Shown piece after piece: positions 54,473 through 62,246 of a stretch of DNA of 64,000 bases. The DNA lies in NCBI RefSeq assembly GCF_027944005.1, contig NZ_AP027204.1, positions 1,922,001 to 1,986,000 of the forward strand, read 5' to 3'. How positions within the stretch are numbered: position 1 is the first letter of the stretch; each line of letters opens with the position of its first letter. A model generated the notes under the pieces. It was not told the origin of the DNA. It saw only the letters and a list, made by a program, of their open reading frames with translations, and did not search any database. The stretch is from Polynucleobacter sp. SHI8. GTDB taxonomy: Bacteria; Pseudomonadota; Gammaproteobacteria; Burkholderiales; Burkholderiaceae. The position numbers and the translations under genes are program-made.

Positions 54473-55381
54473 CTAAGCAATCAGTTGCTTGACTGATTGA
54501 GTACGTTGCTCTCTTAAAACTCTGTCATAAAGAGCATTTGGCACTAAGCGCTCTGATTCAGATAAAACTAATTTCTTGAGCATGTCTTGCCCAGGGCAAT
54601 CGGGTATGGATCTGATTGCACGTGCAACCAACTCATCGAAATATTCCACCGCGCCATCTAAACCAAATTGCCTTGTAGCACTTGGACGATCTAACTCCTC
54701 ATCCTTACCCACTGGCTTACCTAAACTCTGCATATCCCCAAGCACATCCCGAATATCATCGGCAACTTGATAAGCCTCACCCAAACTATCGCCCAACGTC
54801 AGCCATACCTTAGGATTGCCTCCAGCAGCAGCAGCTCCGGCAGCTGTAGCCGCAGAAAATAAGGCGCCCGTTTTGGCCTTTTGATATGTATGAAGTGATA
54901 CCTTTGGCTCACATTCCCAAGCCTGACCAGCAATAATGCCGTGAGGAACACCCACACCTTGCATCACTATTTTCATGACCGGCGCTAAACGATTTAAGGA
55001 CTGTTCGGCGGAATGTAAGAGCGCTTCAAAGGCCATCACAATTAACGCATCTCCAGCCAGAACAGCTAAGCGTTCGCCATAGGCTTTATGCACGGAAGGT
55101 ATGCCACGACGTAAGTCTGCATTATCAAAACACGGTAAATCATCATGCACCAAAGAGCCGCAGTGCAACAGCTCTAAAGCAACTCCAGCGCCCATTGCTA
55201 AGCTAGGATCATCATTGCCACATGCAGCAGCCACAGCTAGGCATAACTGTGGTCGAATTCTTGCTCCACCAGGAATCACCGCATGGCGAATCGCTTGGTT
55301 TAATAAGCTAGGCCCCCCCTGATTTTCATAGGAACTCAAGGTACTTTCTAAAGCTTTCTCAATCAGCAACTTAGGTGACAT
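54473..55381 (-). CDS. crtE: Geranylgeranyl diphosphate synthase CrtE
   Basis: A 302-aa prenyltransferase. First Asp-rich motif LVHDDLPCFDNADLRRG and second YQVADDIRDVLGD. AAGGAG lies 5 nt before ATG 55381. An upstream in-frame ATG at 55432 would place the start near the PpsR box. By sequence alone an FPP synthase (IspA) is possible, but location beside crtF and bchD favours CrtE. Confidence 0.92.
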   Translation of the reverse strand: MSPKLLIEKALESTLSSYENQGGPSLLNQAIRHAVIPGGARIRPQLCLAVAAACGNDDPSLAMGAGVALELLHCGSLVHDDLPCFDNADLRRGIPSVHKAYGERLAVLAGDALIVMAFEALLHSAEQSLNRLAPVMKIVMQGVGVPHGIIAGQAWECEPKVSLHTYQKAKTGALFSAATAAGAAAAGGNPKVWLTLGDSLGEAYQVADDIRDVLGDMQSLGKPVGKDEELDRPSATRQFGLDGAVEYFDELVARAIRSIPDCPGQDMLKKLVLSESERLVPNALYDRVLREQRTQSVKQLIA

Positions 55382-55438
55382 ATTGGCTCCTTCATCTAGG
55401 AAATGACGAATTGTGTAAAATAATTTATTCACTTAATA

Positions 55439-55481
55439 TGTAAACAAATATAGACACTTGGGGTATTAATGTCAATATAAT
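55439..55481. promoter_or_regulatory. PpsR box and divergent promoter, crtE / 43-aa gene
   Basis: TGTAAACAAATATAGACA (55439-55456) is an exact TGT-N12-ACA. On the plus strand TAGACA is followed after 19 bp by a perfect TATAAT (55476-55481). On the minus strand TTTACA is followed after 16 bp by TATTTT. One box could therefore govern both crtE-crtF and the small gene at 55571. Confidence 0.7.
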
Positions 55482-55570
55482 GGGGTTTAATTAGGGTAAA
55501 CACTTAAAGTGAGATCGAATTTATTCAATCTGTACTCGAAAATATAAATACAAAATAGGAGGTCAATGAA

Positions 55571-55702
55571 ATGAACACGACGCTAACAATTATTTGTGTA
55601 GTTCTTGGTATTTTTGGCGTGGGACTCTTTATGAGAGCCTATCATCTTGGCAATGAAACGCTCAATAAAATCCACAAAACAGATCAGTCAGATAACAACT
55701 AA
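55571..55702 (+). CDS. 43-aa single-span membrane protein downstream of a PpsR box
   Basis: MNTTLTIICVVLGIFGVGLF is mostly one membrane span, then MRAYHLGNETLNKIHKTDQS, a polar C-terminus. The Shine-Dalgarno AGGAGGT, 7 nt upstream, is the strongest in the window. The stop overlaps the convergent bchD stop by 4 bp. It is preceded by a PpsR box and TATAAT. No family recognised; it may be a small factor of the photosynthetic apparatus. Confidence 0.75.
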   Translation: MNTTLTIICVVLGIFGVGLFMRAYHLGNETLNKIHKTDQSDNN

Positions 55703-57507
55703 TCCATTAACATCTTGGCTGCCTGAACCACGGAAGCAGATTTACCTTGGGGCAGTGGCAAATAATGCGCTCCTAAATGATGAGCAATTTGTTGATTGGT
55801 TTCTTGAGGCTTCAGTGAGGTGTCTATAAACAGTATTTGTAATTGCTCTAAGCGCGCCTGATTCGCGCAAGATAAGGCATCCTTAAAGGCGTCTTCTCGT
55901 CCACCGATGCCGTCAATACTTACGTTCGCTCTGCCATCCGTTAATAAAATAATCAACGGAGTTTGACCCTTGGACTTTAGTTTTTTACCAAACTGTGCTG
56001 AATCTCGAATCGCGCTAGCTAGCGGCGTTCCGCCGCCACCTGGCATTCCCGCTAATAAGCGCTTTGCTCGCACGAGTGATCGTGTAGGAGGTAATATCAA
56101 TTCAACTCGCTTCCCGCGAAACGTCATCAGGGCAACTTGATCGCGCCGGATGTAACATTGCGCCAACAATAGTTCAACGGCACCTTTGGCCTCTGATAAG
56201 CGCTCCATCGCTGATGAGCCTGATGCATCCACAACAAATACCGTAATCGTAGTCGTTCGTTGCACAAATTGTTTTAAATGAATATCATCGGCCTTCACAA
56301 TAATTCTTTGTGAAGAAGTAAATTCGTTTGGGGATTCAAGTCGGCGAATTTTCTGCCAAGGACTAGCCGCTTGTATTGTTTTTAAAATATCAATTTTGTG
56401 CTTATAACTAGGCCTGCCTTTTCGAGATGGAAGGGCTTGACCACTTAACAATCCTTTTTGAAGCTGTCCTACCTTACCTTGTGAATTGTTATTAGTTTTG
56501 ATGATTTTTTTGTGTTGATCGAAAGAATCTAAAAGGTTTTGAGATAAATTTGCTTTGCTAGCTTCGATAATCATCTCTTCTAAATCTTCTTGACGCAGAG
56601 GGGCTGGCGCATTCTGTGGAGCATCCTGAGTTTGCATTTCATCTGAGTTCGATGAAGTATCCTCTGAAGGAGGTGGTGGTTGATTCTCATTCTGGGGCGG
56701 CATCTGATTTTCCTCAGAAGAATCTTCCTCTAGACTAGAATCTTTAGATTGCGGCAGTCTGGTAATGCGGTGAGCAAAAATTAAACGTGTTGCCGTCTGA
56801 ATATCCCTTTGCTCAAGCTGGTCACTACCTCGTAATGCGGCCAAAACTCGTGATGCGCGAGCAACAAATAAGCCAACTCTTAAGGAGTCGACGCCCAAAG
56901 ATTGCGCCGCAGTCATGACAGCCTCTAGGGCTTCCATCGGAAACTCAATATGATGTAGTTGTTTTCGAATTTCTAGAAAATCAAGTTGCTCACAGGCAAA
57001 GTGACAGTCCCGATAAGATAGTGATTCTAAATTGATCTGAAAAGCCAAGCGCTCAACAAAACGCGGTAATAAATGCTGATCTTCATCAGCAAGACTTTCA
57101 TCAAAAGCAACCATGCCAAATTGAGATTTCAAATCATATGCTTGGGTTAATAAAGCCGCTGCGTGGGATTGCATACGTTCAGCCATTGGGAGTAAAAGTA
57201 GCCCCGTTTGTACCTGATCTAATATTCCCAGGGAATACACTTTTTTTTGTAGTGCCAAGGTTTTTAATAAATCTAGCTCGCCAATCAAAGCCCCTTCATC
57301 TGCGTTACTTGGAACTTTGATTAAAGCTACTTGGCCTTGAATCAGTTGTTGCAAGCCTTTTAGCCAAATATCTCTAACCGGGCCGGCTTGGGATTTAACC
57401 CAAACACCTCCCAACCCGGAGGGATCAACAGCAATCATCCTAGCAATCAAACACGCATCTAACCAACGTGTTTGGTCTAGTTGCGATTGCTCCATGATTA
57501 AATCCAT
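55699..57507 (-). CDS. bchD: Magnesium chelatase subunit D
   Basis: A 602-aa chelatase subunit. The N-terminal AAA-like part is degenerate. An acidic Pro-rich linker (QNENQPPPPSEDTSSNSDE) precedes the C-terminal von Willebrand A domain with MIDAS VFVVDASGSSAMERLSEAKG and LLTDGRANVSIDG. It works with BchI to drive Mg insertion by BchH. It directly follows bchI. Start ATG 57507 has no strong Shine-Dalgarno; ATG 57495 is an alternative. Confidence 0.95.
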   Translation of the reverse strand: MDLIMEQSQLDQTRWLDACLIARMIAVDPSGLGGVWVKSQAGPVRDIWLKGLQQLIQGQVALIKVPSNADEGALIGELDLLKTLALQKKVYSLGILDQVQTGLLLLPMAERMQSHAAALLTQAYDLKSQFGMVAFDESLADEDQHLLPRFVERLAFQINLESLSYRDCHFACEQLDFLEIRKQLHHIEFPMEALEAVMTAAQSLGVDSLRVGLFVARASRVLAALRGSDQLEQRDIQTATRLIFAHRITRLPQSKDSSLEEDSSEENQMPPQNENQPPPPSEDTSSNSDEMQTQDAPQNAPAPLRQEDLEEMIIEASKANLSQNLLDSFDQHKKIIKTNNNSQGKVGQLQKGLLSGQALPSRKGRPSYKHKIDILKTIQAASPWQKIRRLESPNEFTSSQRIIVKADDIHLKQFVQRTTTITVFVVDASGSSAMERLSEAKGAVELLLAQCYIRRDQVALMTFRGKRVELILPPTRSLVRAKRLLAGMPGGGGTPLASAIRDSAQFGKKLKSKGQTPLIILLTDGRANVSIDGIGGREDAFKDALSCANQARLEQLQILFIDTSLKPQETNQQIAHHLGAHYLPLPQGKSASVVQAAKMLMD

Positions 57508-58533
57508 TTATTTTACGAATATCTCTTCTAAAGCTCGTTCAATGCGAACCGTGGATCCCGTATCGTCCAGAGGATCTCTTCGCAAGCGATGTCTTAATGC
57601 ATAGGGAGAAATTCTTTTCAGATGATCCAGCGTCGCTACTTTCTTATTTTCAAATGCACACAACGCTCGAATCGCTCGCATCATCGTCAACTCACCGCGT
57701 AATCCATCCGCCCCAAGATGAGCACATAATTCCGATATTTGAATCAATAATTCATCACTAACCGAGACTTTTAACAAACGTGTTCGGGAAGAAATAATTT
57801 GATTTTGTAATTCTTTTTGGGCTACCGACCACTGCTCAATAAATGCTTCTGGTTGACGCTCAAACATTTCACGACGTTTAATAATTTCAATCCGAGTCAT
57901 GACTTCTCTGGGCGTTTTAACCTCTACCGACAGACCAAATCGGTCTAATAACTGTGGACGTAATTCACCTTCCTCTGGATTGCCACTGCCAATCAAAACA
58001 AATTTTGCAGGATGCCTAATACTTAAGCCATCACGCTCTACAACGTTCTCACCAGAAGCCGCAACGTCGATCAATAGATCGACCAGATGGTCTTCCAGTA
58101 AATTGACCTCATCAATATATAAGTAACCACGATTAGCCTTTGCTAAAAGACCAGGTTCAAATGACTTCACACCTTGAGATAAGGCTTTTTCAATATCTAG
58201 TGAGCCAACAATGCGATCCTCTGTAGCCCCTAATGGCAAATCGACTACAGGCGCACTCATCGTTTGTGCTTTTAGCTTTTTTCCACCTTGGGTTAAAGCG
58301 AGACAATTACTGCAGAGATTACTACTCGAGGGATCGCAGTGATACAGGCATGCTTCTACGGCCTTCATCGGTGGCAACAGGGCCGCTAAGGCCCTCACCA
58401 TGGTCGACTTTCCTGTACCACGATCACCAAAAACGAGGACGCCTCCAATACTGGGATCAATGGTGGATAAAATCATTGCTAATTTCATCTCTTCCTGACC
58501 AACAATTGCTGTAAAAGGGAAATTAAAAGCCAT
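57508..58533 (-). CDS. bchI: Magnesium chelatase ATPase subunit I
   Basis: A 341-aa AAA+ ATPase. Walker A VLVFGDRGTGKSTMVRALAA, Walker B GYLYIDEVNLLEDHLVD, sensor LIGSGNPEEGELRPQLLDRF. A Cys cluster occurs in CLYHCDPSSSNLCSNC. First gene of bchI-bchD. Its promoter region (58534-58843) is shared with the divergent AppA-like gene. Confidence 0.97.
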   Translation of the reverse strand: MAFNFPFTAIVGQEEMKLAMILSTIDPSIGGVLVFGDRGTGKSTMVRALAALLPPMKAVEACLYHCDPSSSNLCSNCLALTQGGKKLKAQTMSAPVVDLPLGATEDRIVGSLDIEKALSQGVKSFEPGLLAKANRGYLYIDEVNLLEDHLVDLLIDVAASGENVVERDGLSIRHPAKFVLIGSGNPEEGELRPQLLDRFGLSVEVKTPREVMTRIEIIKRREMFERQPEAFIEQWSVAQKELQNQIISSRTRLLKVSVSDELLIQISELCAHLGADGLRGELTMMRAIRALCAFENKKVATLDHLKRISPYALRHRLRRDPLDDTGSTVRIERALEEIFVK

Positions 58534-58679
58534 TTTTTCTTTTCTTTATTGTGATGTAAACATTGTTATATTAAACATTAATAAATAGACTTGTTGAAGT
58601 TAAATCTCATTTAACCAATACTAACCAATGATTTAGATGATGATTAACATGGGATAGCATGAGATATTAGATTACAAAC

Positions 58680-58697
58680 TGTAAAATTTAAATGTCA
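58680..58697. promoter_or_regulatory. Near-consensus PpsR box, bchI side
   Basis: TGTAAAATTTAAATGTCA differs from TGT-N12-ACA by one base. It lies 28 bp from the exact-spacing box at 58725 in the 310-bp bchI/appA intergenic region, which otherwise holds no ORF. Paired boxes would permit cooperative binding. Confidence 0.45.
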
Positions 58698-58701
58698 GTA
58701 A

Positions 58702-58711
58702 TTTCCCTAGT
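58702..58711. repeat. Shared motif TTTCCCTAGT, copy 3 (bchI/appA promoter)
   Basis: Identical to copies at 20815 and 36312. Here it lies between two PpsR-like boxes. Role unknown. Confidence 0.5.
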
Positions 58712-58724
58712 TTTACACTTTAAG

Positions 58725-58765
58725 CGTAAATTTTTATTGACATTTTATTTCGTTTTTAATAAATT
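58725..58765 (+). promoter_or_regulatory. AppA-like gene promoter with PpsR-like box
   Basis: CGTAAATTTTTATTGACA (58725-58742) matches TGT-N12-ACA at five of six positions. Its right half is a consensus TTGACA -35, followed after 17 bp by TAAATT (58760-58765). This is the same arrangement as at ppaA. Confidence 0.65.
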
Positions 58766-58843
58766 GCTAGGAAAGCTAGCCCAAATAAGGGTGTGAAAAT
58801 ATCATCTTGGGTGATATAAAAGATTAAATCATTCGGAGATGCT

Positions 58844-60055
58844 GTGATTCAAGTTCTGTCTAAAGCCAAATCTCTTATTGGTGTAAAAGATCCGCAAGAC
58901 CATGCAAGGTTTGCTCATCTCTCCTATCGCAGTGCCGCACTGCAAGAGTTTAATGACCATGACTTGCATGAACTCGAAATCGCCGCCGCCAGCACAAATA
59001 AGAAACTTGGTATTACTGGGGTTTTTATATACAGTAATGGTGATTTTTTCCAATCAATAGAAGGTCCTCCAGACTCACTAGAAAAAGTTTGGTCGAAAAT
59101 TCTAGCGGATAACAGGCACTCCATTACCGAGGTTCAACCTCTCAGTTTTTCATCAATCAGAATGTACTCTGGTTGGAATATGAGGCTTTTTAAGGATAAA
59201 TACGGTCCATCTAAAGGCAAAAAAATTGTCACCAATAACAATCAAATTTCTGATGTGTTATTGAATATCGTCAACAATGACATCTGGCCTGAGATATCAA
59301 AAAAGTTTGAATTTCATCTCTCCAGCACCAACAGTGATGCTTATGAAATAGATAAATTAGCTCACCTTTTAGTGAAAGATCCATCTGATCTTCCAGAGCA
59401 ACTTTTAAACTCGTATTATAAAAACTGTCACTATGCGTTAGATAAATACTATTCTTTTGTCATTGGTCCCTTAGCAAGTCATTTAGGTGATTTAAGTGCT
59501 GAAGATGTATTTAATGAATTTGAAGTAACTATTGCCCTTCATCGCGTACTGTGTTTTTTTCGAAAATTGCGGAACCGCAACTCACAAACTTTTGATGGTA
59601 TCTCCCCGATAGTGAACATCATCAATATGCCAGGGGAAAACCAGATTATTTCAAGCGTTATCGACTATGAAATTTTGTGGCAAGCGGGTATGAATGTATC
59701 TCTTCATTTCCCAAGAACAGATGAGGAACTCATTCATTTAATCCGTAATAACAACATTGATATTTTAGATTTATCCCAAAGTCCGACACAGTTTAAGAAC
59801 GATCAATTACCTCGATTAAAAATACTCATTGAGAATATTCATACGAACTCTCTCAACTCGAAGATAAAAGTCATCATTAAAGGTCGTGGCTTTTCAAAGC
59901 TATCGAAAAACTTCGAACATGTAGGTGCTGACTTAATTTGCAATATCTCTAGTGAATTAAAGCAAGATATTCTAGATATGACTTTTGCACCTGCTCCTAA
60001 AATCCTCAAACCTATACAAATATACGAATCTTTAAAGAAAACTATTTGGCATTAG
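58844..60055 (+). CDS. appA: AppA-like blue-light (BLUF) antirepressor with SCHIC/B12-binding-like domain
   Basis: A 403-aa photoreceptor. BLUF domain residues 22-120 keep the flavin-pocket residues Tyr28, Asn52, Gln70 and Trp111, with spacings identical to Rhodobacter AppA (21/45/63/104). A helical region with FNEFEVTIALHRVLCFFRKL resembles the PpaA SCHIC motif, followed by a Rossmann-like domain. The Cys-rich tail of Rhodobacter AppA is absent. GTG start with GGAG 5 nt upstream. Likely sequesters PpsR in low light or low oxygen. Confidence 0.88.
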   Translation: MIQVLSKAKSLIGVKDPQDHARFAHLSYRSAALQEFNDHDLHELEIAAASTNKKLGITGVFIYSNGDFFQSIEGPPDSLEKVWSKILADNRHSITEVQPLSFSSIRMYSGWNMRLFKDKYGPSKGKKIVTNNNQISDVLLNIVNNDIWPEISKKFEFHLSSTNSDAYEIDKLAHLLVKDPSDLPEQLLNSYYKNCHYALDKYYSFVIGPLASHLGDLSAEDVFNEFEVTIALHRVLCFFRKLRNRNSQTFDGISPIVNIINMPGENQIISSVIDYEILWQAGMNVSLHFPRTDEELIHLIRNNNIDILDLSQSPTQFKNDQLPRLKILIENIHTNSLNSKIKVIIKGRGFSKLSKNFEHVGADLICNISSELKQDILDMTFAPAPKILKPIQIYESLKKTIWH

Positions 60056-60080
60056 TGGATAGATCTTTTTATCCGCAACT

Positions 60081-61028
60081 CTATTCAAGTTTCATATTCT
60101 GCGTAGTCTGCAAAAATTGAAGCAGATACGGAAGACTTTTTTGAGGGTCTTCTTCTTGAGGTAAATGCCCTATATTGGGTAAAACGTGTAATTCAGCTTG
60201 TGATATTAAAGCTAAATAGTCCTGAGCATTCTGCACAGGGATCATCCCGTCACGCTCACCCCATAAAAGTAAAACTGGGCAGTGAATTTTTTTTAAGAAT
60301 GGGGCTGGATCTTTTAACACTGTCTGACGCATTCGATCAATCATCGCTTGTCGATTACCTGGATAGAGGGCTAATTCATAATATCGATCAAATAATTGAT
60401 CAGTTAAAACAGATTTATTGAAATAGGCGAACTCTAAATTTTCTCTAAAGATGAATTTCGGGAAAATATAGTTGATCATACTTAAATAGCTAGGAATCTC
60501 TGGAGCCTTGTTATAGTTCATCCCAGGACTTTTAAACCCATCTGGAGATATCAGAACCAGCTTGTCAACTCGCTCTGGATGCATGGCTGTGAAATACCAA
60601 GCAATCCTTCCACCAATCGAATTTCCCACCACATTTATTTTCTGAACCTTTAAGGCCTCCAAAAGACCTAGAATGATTTGAACACTTCTTTCATCTGAAT
60701 AATTCAGTTGTTGGTCAGGTCCACTTAAACCAGATCCTGGTAAATCGAAACGAATCACACGAAAATCTTTCTCTAATTCTTTTGACCAATCTTCCCAAGT
60801 ATGTAAGCTAGCACCAAAACCATGCACAAAAACAATGACTGGTCCCTTTGGGTTGCCAGTATCTCTAATATGTATTCGACTACCTTTAACTTCAATCAAC
60901 TGTGAAGATGCGTTACTATATTTTTTTACTAAATAATCCTCTGAAAGATCTGATCTCCAAATAATAATGATTGCTAAGCATGCAATTATGCTTATGAGCA
61001 ATAAAAGATTTCGTAGGATTTTTTTCAT
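60081..61028 (-). CDS. Membrane-anchored alpha/beta hydrolase
   Basis: A 315-aa protein with one N-terminal span (NLLLLISIIACLAIIIIW). Catalytic triad candidates: nucleophile Ser in NVVGNSIGGRIAW, Asp in LLWGERDGMIP, His in LPNIGHLPQEE; oxyanion HGFGASLHTW. It could be a position-analogue of BchO, also an alpha/beta hydrolase near bchID, but I see no specific BchO signature. Substrate unknown. Confidence 0.8.
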   Translation of the reverse strand: MKKILRNLLLLISIIACLAIIIIWRSDLSEDYLVKKYSNASSQLIEVKGSRIHIRDTGNPKGPVIVFVHGFGASLHTWEDWSKELEKDFRVIRFDLPGSGLSGPDQQLNYSDERSVQIILGLLEALKVQKINVVGNSIGGRIAWYFTAMHPERVDKLVLISPDGFKSPGMNYNKAPEIPSYLSMINYIFPKFIFRENLEFAYFNKSVLTDQLFDRYYELALYPGNRQAMIDRMRQTVLKDPAPFLKKIHCPVLLLWGERDGMIPVQNAQDYLALISQAELHVLPNIGHLPQEEDPQKSLPYLLQFLQTTQNMKLE

Positions 61029-61090
61029 CTGGTAAAAGGCTGTGTGTTTAGTTTTCGCTTATATTCATCTAATTACTAGCTTACTGCAAA

Positions 61091-62077
61091 ATGAAAATAT
61101 TTCTTACTGGGGCATCGGGATTCGTTGGCAAAAACTTGATGGCTTTTCTTATGAATCAAGGTCATGACGTGATCGGACATTTGCATACGCCTAAAGACTC
61201 TATTGATCCTCTCGGTCGAAAATTTTGTCACATGAATCTTCTCAATCACCATGAAATACTAGATGTCCTTAGTGATGTCGATACGGTAATTCACTGCGCT
61301 GCTCTTGTGAGTACCTGGAGTTCCCCAGAAACCCTTTATGAAAATAATGTATTAGTAACAAAATCATTATTAGAATCAGCCAAACAAGCTGGCGTGCAAC
61401 GATTTATTTTCTTAAGTTGTGCATCTGTCGTGATGCAGCAACGACAAGCTCTTTTAAGTATTTCCGAATCTCTCCTCTTAACGAATCGGGATGAACTTCC
61501 CTATGTAACATCCAAGGCCCTAGCTGAAGCTGAAGTTTTAAAAGCGGCTACTGAAAACTTTAAGACTATTGCCCTTCGTCCTGCTTTTATTTGGGGTAAA
61601 GGAGATATTATCGATCGTCAAATTGGCCAATCTGCAAAAGATGGCAAGTTTGGCTGGTTTAATCAAGGCAACTATTTATACTCAACCTGCTACATCGAGA
61701 ATCTTTATGAAGCGGTCTCAAAAGCAATCACGTCCAATCGATTTGGTGAAGCTTATTTTGTTTCTGATGGTGAAGCTGTCAGTTTTAGGATATTTATGAG
61801 CGAAAGGCTACGTATCAGCTGCTTCCCAATACCTAGCTTATCGATTCCTATCAAGCTTGCCTGGCCCTTAGCTAGATTTACAGAAAACGGTTGGAAGTAT
61901 TTGCCCTTAAAAGGTATCCCACCGATTACTAGAGAAATTGTCAGGCTAACTGGCCTGCCATTTACTGTATCTATCGAAAAAGCAATCCAACAATTAGATT
62001 ATCAGCCGGCATATTCTGTTCATCAAGGATTAGAACATTTAGCAAGACAGATAGAGAGCTCTCAAGTAGTGATCTAG
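61091..62077 (+). CDS. NAD-dependent epimerase/dehydratase (extended SDR)
   Basis: A 328-aa Rossmann protein: FLTGASGFVGKNLMAFLMNQ at the N-terminus, VIHCAALVSTW, and active-site Y-x3-K in LPYVTSKALAEAEV. It resembles 3-beta-hydroxysteroid dehydrogenase/sterol-4-carboxylate-type SDRs (ALRPAFIWGKGD). Divergent from the hydrolase. No pigment role is evident from sequence. Confidence 0.82.
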   Translation: MKIFLTGASGFVGKNLMAFLMNQGHDVIGHLHTPKDSIDPLGRKFCHMNLLNHHEILDVLSDVDTVIHCAALVSTWSSPETLYENNVLVTKSLLESAKQAGVQRFIFLSCASVVMQQRQALLSISESLLLTNRDELPYVTSKALAEAEVLKAATENFKTIALRPAFIWGKGDIIDRQIGQSAKDGKFGWFNQGNYLYSTCYIENLYEAVSKAITSNRFGEAYFVSDGEAVSFRIFMSERLRISCFPIPSLSIPIKLAWPLARFTENGWKYLPLKGIPPITREIVRLTGLPFTVSIEKAIQQLDYQPAYSVHQGLEHLARQIESSQVVI

Positions 62078-62098
62078 GTTCTTCATTCTTGTCCCGAG

Positions 62099-62130
62099 AC
62101 CTTAAGATGGTTGATCTTATTAAGGTTTTT
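62099..62130 (+). terminator. Terminator after the SDR gene
   Basis: ACCTTAA - 14 nt - TTAAGGT is followed by TTTT, with an inner AGAT/ATCT pairing, 22 bp after the SDR stop and ahead of hemE. Confidence 0.7.
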
Positions 62131-62246
62131 ACCTATACAACAATATATCTCTACAATTGTTTGACTAACCATATTTCTTATCAGTTTTTATTTCATTTTC
62201 AAAGTATGAAATAATTTTAAAAATAACAATGCATAGTGTAGACATC

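Noticed and set aside
58555..58577. TGT...ACA-like sequences close to the bchI start
   Set aside because: Spacing between half sites is not 12 bp; AT-rich chance matches are expected.
60057..60074. Hairpin GGATA...TATCC after the AppA-like gene as terminator
   Set aside because: Only a 5-bp AT-rich stem and no T-tract downstream of it.
60081..61028. Calling the alpha/beta hydrolase bchO
   Set aside because: Only the general hydrolase fold and proximity to bchI/bchD support it. The N-terminal anchor and motifs are not specific to BchO.
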